Shown: positions 44,983 to 56,494 of the stretch, piece after piece
Layout of the letters: the number at the start of each line of letters is the position of its first letter
How positions within the stretch are numbered: the stretch's first letter is position 1
From: Orientallactaga sibirica
Taxonomy: Eukaryota > Chordata > Mammalia > Rodentia > Dipodidae
Assembly (NCBI GenBank): GCA_036365145.1
Contig: JAEOAD010000018.1
Coordinates: 9,442,001-9,506,000 of the forward strand
DNA length: 64,000 nucleotides
Direction: 5' to 3'
Notes under the pieces: generated by a model
What the model saw: the letters and a program-made list of their open reading frames with translations, nothing else
Database searches by the model: none
What the model was told of the DNA's origin: nothing
Made by a program: the position numbers and the translations under genes

Positions 44983-45128
44983 GTCTGGGCATGGTGGCGC
45001 ATGCCTTTGATCCCAGCACTTGGGAGGCAGAGGTAGGAGGATCACTGTGAGTTTGAGGCCAGTCTAAGACAACATAGTGAATTCCAGATCAGTCTGGGCT
45101 AGAGTGAGGAGACCCTACCTTGCAAAAA
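44983..45128 (+). mobile_element. B1 SINE with TSD
   Basis: GTCTGGGCATGGTGGCGCAT, CCCAGCACTTGGGAGGCAG, ACTGTGAGTTTGAGGCCAG. Flanks AAAGTACCTACA (44971-44982) and AAAGAACCTACA (45251-45262) form a TSD with one mismatch that also includes the (GGAA)n tail. Confidence 0.95.
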
Positions 45129-45149
45129 CAAAGAAGAAAGAAAGAGAGA

Positions 45150-45250
45150 GGGGGAGTGAAAGTGAAAGAAAGAAGGAAGGAAAGAAAGAAAGGAAGGAAG
45201 GAAGGAAGGAAGGAAGGAAGGAAGGAAGGAAGGAAGGAAGGAAGGAAGGA
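45150..45250 (+). repeat. (GGAA)n microsatellite in a B1 tail
   Basis: A GAAA/GGAA-rich lead-in followed by a nearly pure GGAA run. It lies inside the B1 TSD, so it grew from the B1 tail. Confidence 0.95.
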
Positions 45251-45380
45251 AAAGAACCTACATATGGTGAGGAGAACCCTTCTCAAAGTAAACATTTGGA
45301 TCCAGAGGGAATACAAAATTTATGAGTCCTTAACACCTGTAAGGTAGTTTTGGCTTTCTGAAGTATTTCTAAGTGAGTCA

Positions 45381-45985
45381 TGGACTTTGGGGGAACAGGA
45401 AGCACAGTGGAAAAACCACAGTGATATCATATTCTTATCTATACTGCTGTCTTGGATTCTGGGAGAAATGAGAATGGAGTGGGAACTAAAAGTGATATTA
45501 CATTGTTACCAGTACTGCTCTGCTGGACTCTGGGAGAACTTATACCACAGTAACATCATATTGTTAACCTACAATGCTCTGCTGGACTCTGAGGGAACTG
45601 GGAATACAGTGGGACCCCCGCCCCAGTTACATTGTATTGTTACCTGTACTGCTATCCTGGACTCTGAGGGAACAGTGACATCACATTGTTACCTGTACCG
45701 CTCTGCTGGACGCTGGGGAAACTGGTACCACAGTGAGAACTCCAGTGTCATTGTTTTCTGTACTTCTCTTTTGGTCTCCGGGGGGACTGGGAACACAGTG
45801 AAACTCCAGTTACATCACATTGTTACTTGTTCTTTTCTGCTGGTCTGTGGGAGAACTCGAAGCACAGTGAGAATACTGGTGACATCACATTGTTACCTGT
45901 ACTGCTTTTCTTGACTCTGGTGAACTGAGAACACAGTGAGAACCCTCAGTGACATTTATTTGTTACTTGTACTGCTCTCTTTGTA
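45381..45985. repeat. Degenerate minisatellite, nine units of about 70 bp
   Basis: Units start at 45381, 45453, 45524, 45583, 45658, 45707, 45772, 45841 and 45912 with TGG(A/T)(C/T)T(C/T)TG(G/A)G(G/A). Each continues through GGAACACAGTGAGAAC, then GACATCACATTGTTACCTG and TACTGCTCTGC. Spacings of 72, 71, 59, 75, 49, 65, 69 and 71 bp show indels. A 175-codon plus-strand open frame (45387-45914) runs through it by chance of repeat composition. Confidence 0.88.
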
Positions 45986-45999
45986 TCACTAGCATTTAC

Positions 46000-47720
46000 C
46001 AAATATTGTCAACTTTCCTAACTACTTCAAGTCCAATCTTCCCAGACATCTAAATGTGTTAACAGAAAAACTCAGCTGCATTTCCACTTCTAAAAGAAAG
46101 AAAATAAATTTTATGTTGAAACATTGCAGTTGAGTACAAGGAAGGAAACTGTAAATGAATAATTAGCCTTCCCTACAAAATAATCTGAAATGATACATTT
46201 GGAATTTACAAGTTCCATGTAAATATCCATATTGTCACACTCCTTCATATTGCCTGCCATTTTAGCTATAGATTTAATAGTCAATACATTGCAAATATTA
46301 TATGGAATTCCAAGATTTGTTTTGAGTTAAGTTTTAACATTTTTTGTTTGATTTTTATTCTTCATGTAGAGTGAAAGAAAGTATGACTCAAAATGCTGTG
46401 AATAAGGACCAAAGTCAGATAAATGACAACTTATTAATCCACTCATTTATCTGTCCACCTGTCTGGCTACTGAGTACTTTGAGAAAAGAGCATAATTTCA
46501 TTAGAAATATCATAAAACCTAAGGCATTTTAAACAGTCTACTTTAATCTGTAGCTGATATGCTGCTATGATATGTGAGAGGGAGGTAAGTATTGTATTTC
46601 AGAATGGGAAGATTACATGAACAAGTATATATGTTGTGTTCTGCTAATTCCTCTTTCTAATCTATATGGGACAGATAGCTGTAGACATCAGGACTTCTTT
46701 CAAAGAAGCATAAATCTGAAATGTGATTTCTCAGCCAAGAAACAATTTCCCATTCCATAGTTTGCAGCAACTGAACTTGTGTCCAGGTCTTCCCTTTTCT
46801 GTTCTCTAATGGATCTTCCATACAGATGCAGAAGCCTATTGATTCAGGTCTCACAGCTTGTTATCATCAATTCACCACAAACTCCTTGTTAACGTTGGTT
46901 GACTGTCAGGGCCATAAAATTGCCAGTGGACATGTTATTAATTATGAAAGGCTATACCTCTCTGAAAAATCATAAAATGTTTGCCACAGCCTTTGTGGGC
47001 GGAATGGCCCCCATTTTACTGTGTATGTAGGAATAGTGGTGACCTGGTTTCCATGCTGAGGGTTGAAAAAAAACCTAAGTAATGGTCCATGCTGCCCTTG
47101 AGTGTGAAAACTGAGAAAGAAGGAGAGATGCCCTGGACTGGCCTGACCTATAACCTGCCATACAACAGTGAAATCATTTCACTAATTGATCTACTCCCCT
47201 CATCACTTGAAGGCAGAGCCCATGGCTTCACTTGTGTGAGTCTTCAAAAGCAGGATAACATGCTCTGCAGAGATGAAGCTCCACAAAAATAACAACCTCA
47301 GTGTTGGACACAGTACTGACCTCAGTACTGAAGACCACTAAGACTGAGTGTGCGGACACTGTAGATGGGAACACTGAGCCTCTCTCTATGCCCAGAATCA
47401 ACCTGACCAGCTATTACTGAATCATCTGTTACATTCAAGGTGAATTTTTTTTTAAAACCAATATATCTACTTACTTGCCAAAACTCAACTGTTCTCTATT
47501 AGTCTTAATCTTTTAGTCAAATGTACCTCCAGTGTAGTATTCTTCTGACACAGAAGAATATCCTCCTTGGAACCCTATACAAAATGATTTCCAAACATTA
47601 TGCAAGGTACTTTATCATACCATTTGAGATTCAGAATCTCATCATTTTCACCCAATTAAGGCAGATGTCACTTACTTACACAGGCTTATAGCTTCTGTGG
47701 GTTCTCGCCATTCCCATTCC
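46000..47720. other. Low-copy DNA, no gene recognised
   Basis: About 1.7 kb without a nameable repeat. The AT-rich left part gives way to mixed composition after 46650. Very old repeats may be present near 47560-47690. Confidence 0.4.
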
Positions 47721-47734
47721 CCGGGGTCATTGGC

Positions 47735-48425
47735 CACCGATGTCCTGGGTGCAGGAGGAGTTGGGGAAAAGAAGCAGGGTCCTGGAGCAGCGGGTGACTG
47801 TGACGATGGGCAATGAACTCCCGGGAGACCATCTGATGGACAGCACTTGTTTATTCAAAAAGGGGAGTGGGTTTATAAACACTTGGGGAAGGTTGAGATG
47901 GCACATACAGACTATATGGTGATCGGATACATAGTTTATGGGTTGCTATCAAATTGGTTGTAAGGGAGATAATGGCAAAAGAGCTATGTGACTTCAAAGC
48001 TGTGAAGGAGGAGCTGTGAGAGAGATGGTGGAAAAGCTACTGTGACTTCAGAGCTGTGAGGGAGGAGGTGTGAGATAACAGGAATGGTGGAATAAGCATG
48101 TGACTTCGGCCACATATGGGTCTCTTGGGCAGCTAGCCACAAGGTCAGGAACTGTGGGGCAAGGGCAAAGCCTGACTTATGGGATGGTCAGAGATTTTGG
48201 GATCAAGAAGGGGGGGAGTGCCTCCCCAGTTCTGCCCACTCTGGGTGATGATAGGGCACACTACAACTTTGCCCAAGGGTAGGGAAGGCCAGTCACCATC
48301 ACCAGGATGGGTTCCTGATGATAGGGCCATCTGCAACCCCACAGCCCAAGGTCCCTGGCCATGTCCAATAGTTCAGGCCAGCCTCCTCACAGTCCCAGTC
48401 CATTTGTAGCAATGCCCAACAAGCT
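47735..48425 (-). mobile_element. ERV-type LTR-like element, antisense
   Basis: GC content rises sharply here. CAGCACTTGTTTATTCAAAA near the left would be a poly-A signal on the minus strand. Duplicated units at 47982-48034 and 48035-48094 (TGTGACTTC(A)..AGCTGTGA.GGAGGAG) and a partial third unit at 48095 look like U3 enhancer repeats. The TGT...ACA-type termini are not certain, and no TSD or internal viral genes were seen. It is probably a solitary LTR. Confidence 0.5.
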
Positions 48426-48514
48426 TCAACTACCTTATTTGAGGAACTAGGCAACATTCATTTACCCAAATGCTCTGTTGTGTTTTAAGCATGCTGCTGT
48501 GGCAAGATTGGTAA

Positions 48515-48670
48515 ATACCACTGAGCCTCAGCATCTTCATTTGTAGACTAGAAAAGAGCAGTCATCTGAAGAGTTGTGGTAAAGATTACTAAATGCAAAG
48601 TGTTTAATAGATCAAGATGTAAAATAAATGGTAGTTCTCTTCCTATAAATATAACTCCTCATATCTTCAC
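48515..48670 (+). mobile_element. MIR-like SINE
   Basis: CACTGAGCCTCAGCATCTTC, GTAGACTAGAAAAGAGCAG and GTTGTGGTAAAGATTACTAA match the MIR order. Confidence 0.55.
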
Positions 48671-48674
48671 TCTT

Positions 48675-49045
48675 CAATTTCATATAATGTAAGATCTATT
48701 ACTGTCCAAGTCTTAACCTCCCTTCATAAGAATTAGAATTATGCTTATTTTGTAAAGTGATATTTATATACATGCTGCCTCACAATGTGAGGGAGGTACA
48801 AGTAGCCCTGGCCCCTTTTCAGAGAAGACAAACATGAAAATTTAGCACAGAACATGTCAGAGATTTTTGCAGGGTAACAAAGTCCAGATACAATGCCATG
48901 TATTAATGAATTGAAATTTCTTATTTCTCAAGACTCAGCTTCCTAGATCAAGGGCCAGACTGGGACTTTGTTGTTCTGTTTGCTGCCTTTTCTGTTCAAG
49001 GACCCTGTGTTTACCTTCTTGTTGCTATGAGAAGTATTCTGTTTG
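48675..49045. other. Low-copy DNA
   Basis: No gene or nameable repeat. Confidence 0.35.
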
Positions 49046-49050
49046 TCAGA

Positions 49051-49059
49051 ACACACACA

Positions 49060-49110
<51 letters not shown>

Positions 49111-49145
49111 CAGAGAGACAGAGAGACAGAGAGATAGAGAGAGAG
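49051..49145 (+). repeat. (CA)n(GA)n compound microsatellite
   Basis: A CA run is followed by GA runs with CAGAGAGA interruptions. Confidence 0.95.
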
Positions 49146-49149
49146 GGAA

Positions 49150-49770
49150 TGCCTGTACTATCTGGCTACCTCCCATTTCCCTTTTATTATCTAGGCCTCC
49201 AGTTCATGGGACGGTGGATGGTTCCAACAACATTCAGTCTCCCCAACTTAGTTAAGCTTCTCTGGAAGCTTAAATGTAGAGGTTATACCCTCATAGATAC
49301 ATCCAGATGCATGTTTTACTAATCCCCCAAGTACTTCTCAGTCCAATTAAGATGACAATATTAATCCTCACAGACCCTCTCCTTCCACTGGATCCAATAT
49401 GGAATTAAAAATTGTGCATAGCAAACACTCTAAAAACCTGTTCAACTATTTTTCTATAGAGAAGTTATGAGGTATTAACTGTCAGTTCTCAATGATTTTG
49501 ATTTTCATGGGAAATATCAAAATATTTATAATGTCAAATTCCAAAGGTCAGGGAATGCAATCCTTGATGGTGATATGGAACAGAATGAAAGACAATATAG
49601 CACAGGGTGAAGGTATCAGACACCACAGCCTTTGAAAGACTTCCATAGCTAGTCAGTAAAAGAATACATTTCTCCCCTTTAAAGTGTGCTTTACCTGGCA
49701 CAGTAAATCTATTACTGAAGCATTTGGAGAATTATGCATCCTAAGGTAAACATTTTGAGCATCTATCTTT
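49150..49770. other. Low-copy DNA
   Basis: No gene or nameable repeat. Confidence 0.35.
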
Positions 49771-49785
49771 AATATACATATGCTT

Positions 49786-49979
49786 TTTAAAAAAGTTATA
49801 TTTCTTATTTATTTGAGAGAGGAGAGAGAGAGAGAGAATAGGGACACCGGGACCTCCAGCTGCTGCCAACAAACTCCAGACATATGCACACTCTGTGTAC
49901 TTGGGTCCTCAGGAGTCAAACCTGGGTCCTTTGGCTTTGAAGGCAAGTGCCTAAACCTCCAATCTGTATCACCAGTGCC
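49786..49979 (-). mobile_element. B2-like SINE with TSD
   Basis: AATATACATATGCTT (49771-49785) and AATATACATATACTT (49980-49994) flank an antisense copy with the GAGAGAGAG, CAGCTGCTGCCAACAAAC and GGTCCTTTGGCTTTG blocks. Confidence 0.9.
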
Positions 49980-50114
49980 AATATACATATACTTAAAAAA
50001 TCAAATTCTATACTTTAAGGCGAACTATTAAAATGAAATGATAGAGAGGGATAGTTTTGTCATAAGTACTCTGCTGGGCTGAGAAAGCTTAACCCTAAAA
50101 CCATAGACATTTGC

Positions 50115-50495
50115 TAGTAAATCCTAGTGCCAGAATTGGGCTATCTTCTGTTAAAATCAGGTTCACAGTGCTGGCAGAAAATCACCCAAGAGCAGCTTGT
50201 GAGAAAAAGAGTTTATTTTGGCTTACTGGCTTGAGGGGAAGCTCCATGGTGGCAGGGGAAAATGATGGCACAAGCAGAGGGTGGACATCACCTCCTGGGC
50301 AACATCAGATGGACAATAGCAACAGGAGAGTGTGCCAAATACTGGTAAGGGGAAACTGGCTATGATACCCATAAGCCTGCCCCCAACAATACACTGCCTC
50401 TAGGAGACATTAATTCCCAAATCTCCATCAGCTGGAAACCTAGCATTCAGAACACCTAAGTTTATAGGGGACACCTGAATCAAACCACCACACCT
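50115..50495 (-). mobile_element. LTR-like interspersed repeat ending CAAACCACCACA
   Basis: GAGTTTATTTTGGCTTACTGG, GGGGAAGCTCCATGGTGGC, GAGGGTGGACATCACCTCC, CATAAGCCTGCCCCCAAC and GGGGACACCTGAATCAAACC. The reversed AATAAA near the left suggests a minus-strand LTR or similar. I remember this family from jerboa sequence, but cannot confirm it. Confidence 0.55.
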
Positions 50496-50504
50496 TCATA
50501 GAGA

Positions 50505-51590
50505 GCTATTAGTCATGGAAGCCCTTGAAGCCCTCCAAACAATGCAGGCCTTTGGCAAAGCACTTGGTTACCTACCAGAACTATATGGTTAAAAACTATT
50601 GCTGAAGACACCACAAGCTGTGGTCACAGGACATCTAGTAGAGGTCATGCTGGAACTAAGAAGAAAGCCAGATCCCTGCTGGCTAGCACTCATAGTACTG
50701 GAAAGTACCATGTGAGCTGCTGGGAAATAAAAGTCATCAGGAATGTGAACAAGCAGTGGATCCTGTAAGCGATAATATCAGCTATACAAGCAAGATGTAC
50801 TCACCCATGCAATGTAGCACATGCTATGGGGGTAATCAGCATACTATGATTGTATATGAAGCCTATTCAGTGGGAAGGAATTCATGTCTGGTACTGAGAA
50901 CCATGTCAGAAGCTTATAGTTTGGAAGGTCATGGACCCTGAAGAGAAGCTTCCACTGGTCTTTGACTAAATGTAGAGGTTATACCTATTAAAAAATCTTC
51001 TAAAAGTATGTCTTTATCTCCTTTGATCAATGCTGCACTCAGTATTCATCAGAGAACCTGTTTTATACAAATGGAGACTAAAGACCCATCAAAATGGCAA
51101 GAAAGGAAAGATGACTGCCTAAAACAAGAGGAGTCATCTCTATGACATCTACTAGGGCCCAGAAAACATTACAGAGGAAGTGCAGATTAGATATGAGTTC
51201 TGCTCTCACTGATAGCCAGAGAACCTTCTCCAATGAGATAGTAGTATACATGAAGGGAACTCAAAATTCAGTAAAGTAGAAAGTAAGAGGCTGCCATGAT
51301 CTCATCACTAAAGGATATTAGTAACATGCCTTCCAAGGCTCAGAAAACATTGTAGAAGAGGGGACACAAAGAAAGTAAGACAAGATAGGAAAGCTTATTG
51401 AAAGATATTGACCTCCCCATAGGAACTGATCGGTAGATACATGACCCCAGAGTCATTACTGATATCCCTACTGAGGATGACCCTCAGTGGAATAGGGGAC
51501 TGGGAGAGGGGACATAAGAGTAATTCCACAGTCAGGCAATACATTCTTATATTAAAATTTGAAATAAAAATTAAAAAATTAAAAAGTAAA
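50505..51590 (+). mobile_element. L1 3' end, family B-related, long copy
   Basis: CTCCAAACAATGCAGGCC, CTATTGCTGAAGACACC, GAAGAAAGCCAGATCCC, GTACTGGAAAGTACCATG, then GATGACCCTCAGTGGAATAG and an A-rich end. It is collinear with 27400-28560 read in reverse, about 1.09 kb. It begins near the same internal point as family A after its leader. Confidence 0.78.
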
Positions 51591-51599
51591 AGTTGATAT

Positions 51600-52685
51600 A
51601 AAATATGTTAAAATGCCTTTCTAGTTAATTGTGAAGGCACTTTAGCAATGATATAACAAGTATATGTTGCAGATACTTTTTCCATTCTTTAGTACTAAAA
51701 TGGTACTAAGATGAGTAGTAGGTGTATAAATTCAATTTATAGGGTTATGTACATATTCTACAGTGTATTAGTAGCTACTAAAAGTATATAACCTTATAAT
51801 GTAATAAGTCTCCACACAGAATGATGAATATAATGTGGATATCTCACTAGCGTTACTCATGCATTCATATAGTCTTATGTTGTAAAATGTTAGTATTTGA
51901 TGAGAATGATCTTGAATTTTATATCAAGGCTCTTCCCTACAACTTGAGGGATTTTGTTGGCTTTTGTTTTACTGTGTATCAGGACACATTGGATTGATAT
52001 TATCTTTTATCCATAAATGTGGAGGATGAAGACCTTGGAATAACACTGTCAGTTCCTCCAGTTTCTTTTGCACATGTGATTGTGTTATTGGCTTTATCTT
52101 TCATCAGTCCTTTCTTTAAAGAAACTGCTACTCCATTTGTTTACTCTCTGAGCATTGGCATAGGTGATGTGAGATCACACAGGATAATCAGCCAGGAGCA
52201 TAAACTGTAGCTTGTTACAATGAATGTGGCAGATGCTGCTGGCTCCCTTTCCATGTCTGGGCTCTGCCATACAAAACAAAGAAGTTTCATCTGAGCAGAT
52301 CACTGACTTACTGTGGCCTTATTTGAAGGATTCAGGCATTTGACAAAGTTCTGAATAGGGAGATACAGACAAGACTATGGTTCCTGAGCAGAAATGTGAT
52401 ATCTCAGTTCCTTTTTCTTTGTGTGCAAACACAGAAGTTACCATCCTCATGCTTAGTAGGAAGACATCATGCTCAAAATGACTGAACCATATCAAGTTCA
52501 TGGGTACTCAACCCCACAGAATCACTATTTCAGCCCTGAACACCTCATGCTCTTGCTGCTAGAGTAGAAAAAGTCCCATAAAATTGAACTTTTTTCTTTA
52601 ACACTCAATTAAAATCATAAACGATATAATATGATCTCACTGTGGGTTCTCATCAGTGCCCTGTACTGTGTAAGTCCCATGTCAT
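51600..52685. other. Low-copy AT-rich DNA
   Basis: No gene or nameable repeat. The small open frames on both strands (52019-52210, 52319-52501) lack support. Confidence 0.4.
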
Positions 52686-52689
52686 AGGT

Positions 52690-53110
52690 ACTTTCTTCTT
52701 ACTCTGACAAAATAGCTGACAAACACATCTTAAGAAAGAGAAAGGTTACTTTGGTTCATGGATTGAAGGTGCAGTCCATCACAGGCATGGCATGAAAGCA
52801 GCTTTTGCTGTGGCAGCAGGAGTATGAAACAGCTGGTCACATTGCTCCTATGGTGAGGAAGTAGAGAGAGTTGAATGCTAGAGCTCTGCTGGTGTCTTCC
52901 TTTTCCTTTTGTCTTAAAGTCAGTTTTGGCTCCAACACATCAGAGGGTGTCATCCACATTCTGATTAGATCTTCCCTCTTCAGTGAGAATTCCCTCCCAG
53001 ATGCACACACAAGTGTGTCTCCTAGATAAGTGCAAATCCAGTCACACTGCTAATGACAGTCATTGCTCCATCCCACATACCCCACAGACTTGCTAATCAT
53101 AATCATGTCA
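52690..53110 (-). mobile_element. MaLR/LTR-like repeat, antisense
   Basis: TTTGGTTCATGGATTGAAGG, GTGCAGTCCATCACAGGCAT, GGCAGCAGGAGTATGAAAC, AGCTGGTCACATTGCTCC, then TCTGATTAGATCTTCCCTC and GAATTCCCTCCCAGATGC. This follows a repeat common in rodent genomes in antisense orientation. Confidence 0.55.
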
Positions 53111-53149
53111 ACAATACTCATGCAGTGTCACTTTTTGGTTTTTACTAAT

Positions 53150-53361
53150 TTTATTTATTTACTTATTTATTTTATTTAAGAGAGAGAGAGAGAGACAGAG
53201 TGAGAGAGAATCAGCATGCCATGACCTTCAGCCACTGCAAGCAAATGCCAGACTCATGCATCACCTTGTGCATCTGGCTTAAATGGGTCTTGGGGAATTG
53301 AACCTGGGTTCTTTGACTTCACAGGTAAGTGCCTTAATAGCTAAGCTGTCTCTCCTGTCTC
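53150..53361 (-). mobile_element. B2-like SINE, antisense
   Basis: TTATTTATTTACTTATT tail, GAGAGAGAGAGAGACAG, CAGCCACTGCAAGCAAATG, GTGCATCTGGCTTAAATGG and the antisense head TAGCTAAGCTGTCTCTCC. Confidence 0.9.
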
Positions 53362-53606
53362 CTTTTTATTTTACTTATTTTACACTTCACTTCTTTCTTC
53401 TGTTCTAAAGTAAAAAATAAAACATGGCTCATATAACTTCCTTTGTTTGAATGTGTGCACTAATTTCTGGAATGCTGATGTCCCAAAAGACTTCTGCATA
53501 TTTGTTTTGACTACACACAATTTCCTTTTTCTTTTGGATTTATACATGCTGATCACATCAACCTAGTGCAACTGCAGCCTTATTAATGGCAAGACCATTT
53601 CATTCA

Positions 53607-53608
<2 letters not shown>

Positions 53609-53644
<36 letters not shown>
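53609..53644 (+). repeat. (TG)n microsatellite
   Basis: Eighteen TG units in a row. Confidence 0.95.
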
Positions 53645-53645
<1 letters not shown>

Positions 53646-53940
53646 ATGCACAATACTCAAAACATGATCCTAGAAATTTTTATCACATGAGAATTCATTA
53701 AAAGTTTACAGTTTTCTTTTTACTCATATTTACTGAGCCATAAATACTAGGACAAGCCTTAGAAATGGGTGTTGTAACAAGCCATCTAAAGCATTCTGAG
53801 ACCAGAGTATATCTAAGCATCTCTGCTGAAGTGCTGAGAAAGCACTTATTGAGCATTGGGGGTAAGGGCATGTAATGATACTGCACTAGAAATGCTTGGG
53901 CCTCCTGCAAAGAAGACACTTTAAAATGTTTTCAATGAAG

Positions 53941-54156
53941 GGCTGGAGAGATGACTTAGTGGTTAAGGTGTTTGCCTGTGAAGCTTAAGGACTCAAATTT
54001 GACTCCACAGAACCCATGTAAGCCAGATGCACAAGGTGGCACATGCTCATAAGGTGGCACATGTGTCTGGAGTCCGTTTGCAGTGGCTAAGGCCCTGGCA
54101 GGCCAATTACCAATTCTTTCTCTCTCACTCTCTCCCTCATAAAAAAATTTAATAAT
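53941..54156 (+). mobile_element. B2-like SINE with 16-bp TSD
   Basis: AATGTTTTCAATGAAG (53925-53940) and AATGTTTCCAATGAAG (54157-54172) flank GGCTGGAGAGATGACTTAG...AAAAAATTTAATA. The middle contains a short duplication (ANGGTGGCACATG twice). The 191-codon minus-strand open frame crossing it is not a gene. Confidence 0.95.
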
Positions 54157-54225
54157 AATGTTTCCAATGAAGTAAGGGAAGGAATTCAATTTATCAAAGA
54201 GAGATGGCAGGCAGGCAAAGGGAAT

Positions 54226-54345
54226 AACTCCAGCTGGCCATAGTGCCATATACCTGTAATCCTGTACTTGCAAGGTGATGGCAGGAGGATCAACTTCATA
54301 CTTATCCTCAGCCAGAACTATGTGAGAACTTGTCTCAAAAGAGGT
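54226..54345 (+). mobile_element. Old B1-like SINE
   Basis: CATAGTGCCATATACCTGTA, ATGGCAGGAGGATCAACTTC and GAACTTGTCTCAAAAGAGG match B1 order with heavy divergence. Confidence 0.6.
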
Positions 54346-54349
54346 GGGG

Positions 54350-55890
54350 AGGCTATCCCACCGTAAGTGTGAGGACTTGGAAAGTTGAGGTAGGCAGGGT
54401 GGGCAGCTCACAGGACAAGATTGCTGTTGGATTTCCAGAGAAGATGCTTGAACGTAGTTTGTTTCTAAGGCAACACATGAAGGGATGAACATGGACAGAA
54501 CTGTTTGAGCCCCAAAGGAAGAAATATTCACCAGGAAGGAAACATATAACTTTTAAGTATAAAAGGAAAGCCTATGAGCAAATAAATTAAGAAATTCTTG
54601 TGCTTAACAGACCTAAATTCTTTTTCTATTGCAGTACTTCTTAGACACAGAGCCTTTAATAGATAAAATGATGTTGAATTTCTAAGAATATTTTCAGCAA
54701 TGGGTTTAGCTTGTCAAAGAGGGGAGGGGGAAGGAGGGCCAAGGCTTTCCCCAGGACTACTTCACCCTAGGATAATACATGGATTGACCAAATAGTACGT
54801 GAAACACATTTGTAAATACTATGTTAGGAGTACAATGTCCACAAACACGAGTTGGAAAAGAGAGAAAGCATTCTAAGAAGTAAAGACTGAGGCCTGGAGA
54901 AGTTCATTCTCAAACTCTACTTACTGATATATATTCATTGTACTTATGTACCGTGTTTGCTGGGATGTGTTTGTTTCTATCTGTGATCACAAAGGTCTCC
55001 AGTGATGCCTGTTTCTTTTTATGTAGTTCCATTAAATACCCTGTCACCAAAAAGGCTCATAAAATACAATGGTTTTTGTAAGTGAAATGTGGCATCGAGG
55101 ATTGTTCCGAAAGAGGTAGCTGCAAAAGTAAGTAGTGTACATGGTTGATTGAGTTTGGTTCAGGGAAAAGTCCAATGCTGAAGTTATTGAGAGAGTCTTA
55201 GCCAAAATTAGACTTCAGATCAGGTAAGTACAAAAGTTCACTGAAGCTAGAACTAAGCCAGTGAGGGAATGTAGATGCATATGAGATGGCCAAGCAGAAA
55301 TTTAGAGGGCAAATTTCAGAGATGTAGGTATCATGGAAAGATGACAGTGATCTAATAGGCATGTGTGCATACCAAGGCACCTTAGAAACATTTGAACACA
55401 CAACTTTAGCTCTGAAGAGTTAGCTTGAACACAGGCCCTCAGGTCAGGATTATCTCTCTAGGTGTGGTAGCTACAGGTAGCCAGGCATCTGGACAGTGAC
55501 AGAAAGGGAGTTAGAAAATGAGGCTGCAGGCAGATGGAGACTAGGCCAAGAGCTCATGTCTCACAAGAAATAATCAGGTCTAAATGTGAGGAGTAGTATC
55601 CAGGAATGGTATGGGATTGGGGACAGTTTCAGAGGAAAGACAGAACCTGAAGGTAATGTGGACTCATGTCAGATTATTAAGGCTTGGGTTATCAGGGTTA
55701 TTGTGAAAATGAAGTAATATAAAGAATATGTTGTGGATTCACAAAATATATTCCTATATTTTTTTCAAATGTGCAGAGAAAATGGGGTTTCATTTTTTAA
55801 AAAAATTATGTAGTCTTTCTCAAGAGCCCTTGGGTGTGTGGTAGTTGGGGAAAAATGAATAAAATTTTATTTTAGTTCATTCTGATTTGA
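54350..55890. other. Low-copy DNA, no gene recognised
   Basis: A 1.5 kb stretch without nameable repeats or exons. Open frames are short and unsupported. Confidence 0.4.
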
Positions 55891-55904
55891 AGGTGGCATT
55901 ATTT

Positions 55905-56490
55905 TTCTATTGCTACCACAATAAATTATTACAATTTAGTGGCTTAAAACAATACAAATTTTGTCATTGTATAGCCTTGGTGTTAGACATGCATGTGGAT
56001 TTCACTAGAGCGACATAAATTACTTGGCAAGGCTGTGATTATTCCTGTAGGTTCCAGAGGAAAATCTGTTTCCTGAGTACTCAGATTACTGGCAGAATTA
56101 GGGTTTCTCAATTGTAAGAGCTCTCCAGGATCTTGCTGGTTGTCTGCTGAGAGGAATCCTGGTTTATAGCTCAGTGCTTGTGGATCACTCCCTCATGCAT
56201 TGTTTCTTTCCTCCATTTCAATCCAGCAACAGCTTGACACTTATAGTATGTCACCATCTCTCATCAGCCTTCTGTTGCCAAGTGCCTTTCTCTGATCACA
56301 GCATGGAAGTTTTCTTTCCTGTAAACATTCATACACTTAGACTAGGCCCATCAAGATGACGCAGGATGATCCAGTCCCAAAATCTGTATCCTTAATCACA
56401 TCTGTAAAGCCCTTGTGATTACATAAATTCACAATGTCAAAGGTTCCAGGAATAAAGGAATTAGCATACTGAGGAAGCTAGGATTATATC
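55905..56490 (-). mobile_element. Old mammalian LTR remnant, antisense (MLT/MER-like)
   Basis: TTTTCTATTGCTACCACAAT, TTAGTGGCTTAAAACAATAC, later AGATGACGCAGGATGATCC, CTTAATCACATCTGTAAAG and CAAAGGTTCCAGGAATAAAG follow a long antisense LTR pattern common to mammals. The exact family was not resolved. Confidence 0.5.
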
Positions 56491-56494
56491 TACC

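Noticed and set aside
45387..45914. 175-codon plus-strand open frame
   Set aside because: It lies wholly inside a degenerate ~70-bp tandem repeat with non-triplet indels, and the protein is a drifting repeat without a known domain.
53956..54531. 191-codon minus-strand open frame
   Set aside because: It crosses an antisense B2-like SINE with its TSD and an old B1. The composition is that of repeats, not of a gene.
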